Shown: piece by piece, positions 62,239 to 64,000 of the stretch | Layout: every line of letters begins with the position of its first letter | Position numbering within the stretch: the stretch's first letter is position 1 | Assembly (NCBI RefSeq): GCF_022549225.1 | Contig: NZ_JAKZFD010000003.1 | Coordinates: 186,001-250,000 of the forward strand | Length of the DNA stretch: 64,000 nucleotides | Direction: 5' to 3' | DNA from: Pelomonas sp. CA6 | GTDB taxonomy: Bacteria; Pseudomonadota; Gammaproteobacteria; Burkholderiales; Burkholderiaceae_C | Position numbers and translations under genes: made by a program | The notes under the pieces: model-generated | Told to the model about the DNA's origin: nothing | What the model saw: the letters and a program-made list of their open reading frames with translations, nothing else | Databases searched by the model: none

Positions 62239-63769
62239 ACGCGTGGCCGCGGCCGCGGCGCTGGCGGGCGCCGAGCCTGCCGAGTCCGCCGTGCTGGGCC
62301 GGTGGCCGCGGCTGGCGGTGCTGCTGGCCATCCTGCTGTGCTCCTACGCCATCGCACTGGAGGCCACGGTGGTCAGCGCCGCGATTCCGACCGTGATCCA
62401 GGGCTTTGGCGGGCTGTCCGATCTTTCCTGGGTGTTCAGCGCCTACCTGATCGCGCAGGCGGTCACCATGCCGCTGTTCGGCGGCGCGTCGGACCGGCTG
62501 GGCCGCAAGCGCTGCTACGCCGTCGCGGCGGCGCTGTTCTTTGCCGGCACGCTGGCCTGCGGGCTGGCCTGGGACCTGGCGTCGCTGGTGCTGTTCCGCG
62601 TGCTGCAGGGCGTGGGCGCGGGTGGGCTGATCACCGTGGGCACGGCGGCGCTGAACGACATCATCACGCAGCACCAGCGCGGCCGCTACCAGGCGCTGAT
62701 CAACGCGGTCTGGGGCCTCGCGGCGGTGTCCGGGCCGGTGGTCGGCGCGCTGGTCATGCAGTGGCTGGACTGGCGCTACATCTTCTGGATCAACCTGCCC
62801 ATCGTGCTCGTGTCCACCGCGCTGCTGATGCTGTACCACCGCGGCCGGCCCGCCGCGGGCGGGCAGGGCGGCGAGCCGGAGGGCGGGCTGGCGCTGATGC
62901 CCTCGCTGTACCTGTGCGCCGCGCTGCTGTCGGCGATGGTCATGCTGGTCCATGGGCAGACGCTGACACGGGCCCAGTGGATGGCCAGCGCCGCGCTGCT
63001 GGGCGTCGGCGCGCTGCTGCTGTGGCAGTCGCAGCGCACCGGGACGGCGCCGCTGTTCCCCGCGGGGCTGCTGCGCCTGCCCATCGTGCCGCTGGCGGCC
63101 GGGTCGGCCTTTCTGTGCGGCGCCGTCGCGATGGGCGCGACCGTCTACGTGCCCAGCTTCGCGGCGTTGATGCTGCGCGCCGACACGCTGGCCATCGGCT
63201 CGACGGTGGGCCTGATGACCCTGAGCTGGACCTGCAGCGGCATCGCCGTCGGTCTGCTGCTGCAGCCCGGGCAGTTGCGCCGCGCGGCGATCGTGGCCAG
63301 CGCGCTGGTGCTGGGCGGGCTGCTGCTGCTCGCGGCGGCGGCGGGGCAGGCGGGCGGCATGGCCGTCGTGCTGCTGGCCTGCGGCCTGCTGGGCCTGGGG
63401 CTGGGCGGCTGCAGCGTGGTCTTCTCGGTGGCGCTGCAGTCCCTGGTCGGCGACGCGGTGCGCGGCAGCGCGACCTCTACTTTCTACCTCGCGCGCATGC
63501 TGGGCCAGGCCATCGGCGTGGCGCTGTGCGGCGGCGTGCTCGCCGGCAGCGATGCGCAGGCGCGCCAGCTGCTGCGGCAGCAGACCGACCCCGCGGCGCT
63601 GGCCGCCGAGCTGGCACGCGGCCTGGGCGATGGCGCGGCGCTGGCGGCGTCGCTGCGCGGCGGCTTCGTGCTGTTGTTCGCGCTGCTCGCCGCGCTGGGG
63701 CTGGCCCATCTGTGGCTGGCGCTGCGCACGCCGCGAGCCGCGTTACCCGTTTCCTCCCCGACGACCTGA
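62225..63769 (+). CDS. MFS transporter, DHA2 (14-helix drug exporter) family
   Basis: A 514-residue transporter with about 14 membrane helices. Helix 1 (LAVLLAILLCSYAIALEATVVSAAIPTVIQ) shows the DHA2 motif D1-like LEATVVSAAIPTI pattern. Motif A is GGASDRLGRKRCY and motif C-like AAVSGPVVGALV follows in helix 5. Position inside the operon, overlapping the ATP-grasp gene, suggests export of the cluster product and self-protection. ATG 62225 is the start; the first 25 residues are cytosolic. Confidence 0.9.
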   Translation: MSAGERVAAAAALAGAEPAESAVLGRWPRLAVLLAILLCSYAIALEATVVSAAIPTVIQGFGGLSDLSWVFSAYLIAQAVTMPLFGGASDRLGRKRCYAVAAALFFAGTLACGLAWDLASLVLFRVLQGVGAGGLITVGTAALNDIITQHQRGRYQALINAVWGLAAVSGPVVGALVMQWLDWRYIFWINLPIVLVSTALLMLYHRGRPAAGGQGGEPEGGLALMPSLYLCAALLSAMVMLVHGQTLTRAQWMASAALLGVGALLLWQSQRTGTAPLFPAGLLRLPIVPLAAGSAFLCGAVAMGATVYVPSFAALMLRADTLAIGSTVGLMTLSWTCSGIAVGLLLQPGQLRRAAIVASALVLGGLLLLAAAAGQAGGMAVVLLACGLLGLGLGGCSVVFSVALQSLVGDAVRGSATSTFYLARMLGQAIGVALCGGVLAGSDAQARQLLRQQTDPAALAAELARGLGDGAALAASLRGGFVLLFALLAALGLAHLWLALRTPRAALPVSSPTT

Positions 63770-63784
63770 GCCCGAAAGGCCCCC

Positions 63785-64000
63785 ATGAAGATCCTGATCC
63801 TGCACCGCGTCGCCTACGACAAGATCGCCTACCACCGTGGCATCGACCATGCGGCCCATGAGGTGGTGTACGTGGGGCTGGCCGACAAACTGCGCGACAT
63901 CCCGGCCGAGCTGCGCTGCCGCCGCATCGTGCGCGAGGACCTTGGCGAGCAGGTCTGCGATTCGGTGCTGGCGGCGCTGAACGGCGAGCGCGGCTTCGAC
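63785..64000 (+). CDS. Second probable ATP-grasp enzyme (5' end only)
   Basis: The first 72 codons are in the window: MKILILHRVAYDKIAYHRG, then HAAHEVVYVGLADKLRDIPAEL and RRIVREDLG. The pattern (K-I-L-I-L-HR-P/A-Y...IDH..H.V.Y.G...L..IP) resembles the pre-ATP-grasp domain of amino acid ligases, so this is probably another ATP-grasp protein, but the catalytic part is outside. It follows the MFS gene by 15 bp and shows that the cluster continues to the right. Confidence 0.55.
   Translation, partial: MKILILHRVAYDKIAYHRGIDHAAHEVVYVGLADKLRDIPAELRCRRIVREDLGEQVCDSVLAALNGERGFD

Overview
The window is a high-GC chromosomal segment, most likely from a betaproteobacterium of the order Burkholderiales (Roseateles/Mitsuaria/Rubrivivax-like). 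The basis is the very strong G/C bias at third codon positions, the core gene order metK / two LpxL-type acyltransferases / dapF / DUF484 / xerC, a short H-NS-family protein with a histone-H1-like tail, and a G/C-rich dispersed repeat of a type I associate with this order. No sequence search was possible, so the taxonomy is inference. No rRNA, tRNA, CRISPR array or intact transposon was found.

1-15,000 is mostly housekeeping: the end of a PagL-type lipid A deacylase, a YcaQ-like winged-helix protein, a response regulator-GGDEF protein, metK (TTG start, clear terminator), two lipid A acyltransferases coupled to dapF-DUF484-xerC, an outer-membrane beta-barrel candidate, rlmI, cyclopropane fatty acid synthase, an Lrp/AsnC regulator and glmS. 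15,000-26,700 is an accessory patch. It holds fossils of an IS3-type OrfA, an IS5-type transposase and a GNAT acetyltransferase, and an AT-richer zinc-ribbon gene with an integron-cassette-like start. It also holds a SnoaL-beta-lactamase-like fusion, a DAPG-hydrolase-like gene divergent from a TetR regulator across a perfect palindrome, a LysR/MDR dehydrogenase pair, an orphan NarX-type kinase behind a textbook FNR-type promoter, and a secreted alpha/beta hydrolase. 26,700-51,900 carries transport, redox and regulation: a copper TonB receptor with DUF2946, several divergent LysR pairs, an Rrf2/thioredoxin-reductase-like pair, a sensor GGDEF protein, a second TonB receptor followed by sdaA, MFS and aldo-keto reductase genes, H-NS, a guanidinium exporter behind a guanidine-II riboswitch, argO/argP, and an AT-rich secreted protein.

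52,266 to the right edge is the most striking region. At least twelve co-directional, mostly overlapping genes form what looks like a biosynthetic gene cluster built on tryptophan/kynurenine chemistry. It has two different tryptophan 2,3-dioxygenase-superfamily proteins, a kynurenine-formamidase-like cyclase, a kynureninase-like class V PLP enzyme, two further aminotransferases, an aromatic FAD monooxygenase, a VOC protein and a PaiB-like FMN protein. An ATP-grasp ligase, a 14-helix MFS exporter and the start of a second probable ATP-grasp protein follow. The enzyme logic (make an unusual kynurenine-derived amino acid, join it by ATP-grasp ligation, export it by MFS) resembles bacilysin-type dipeptide pathways but with different precursor chemistry. 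I do not recognise a characterised pathway with this gene set. The cluster runs off the window, so its full extent is unknown.
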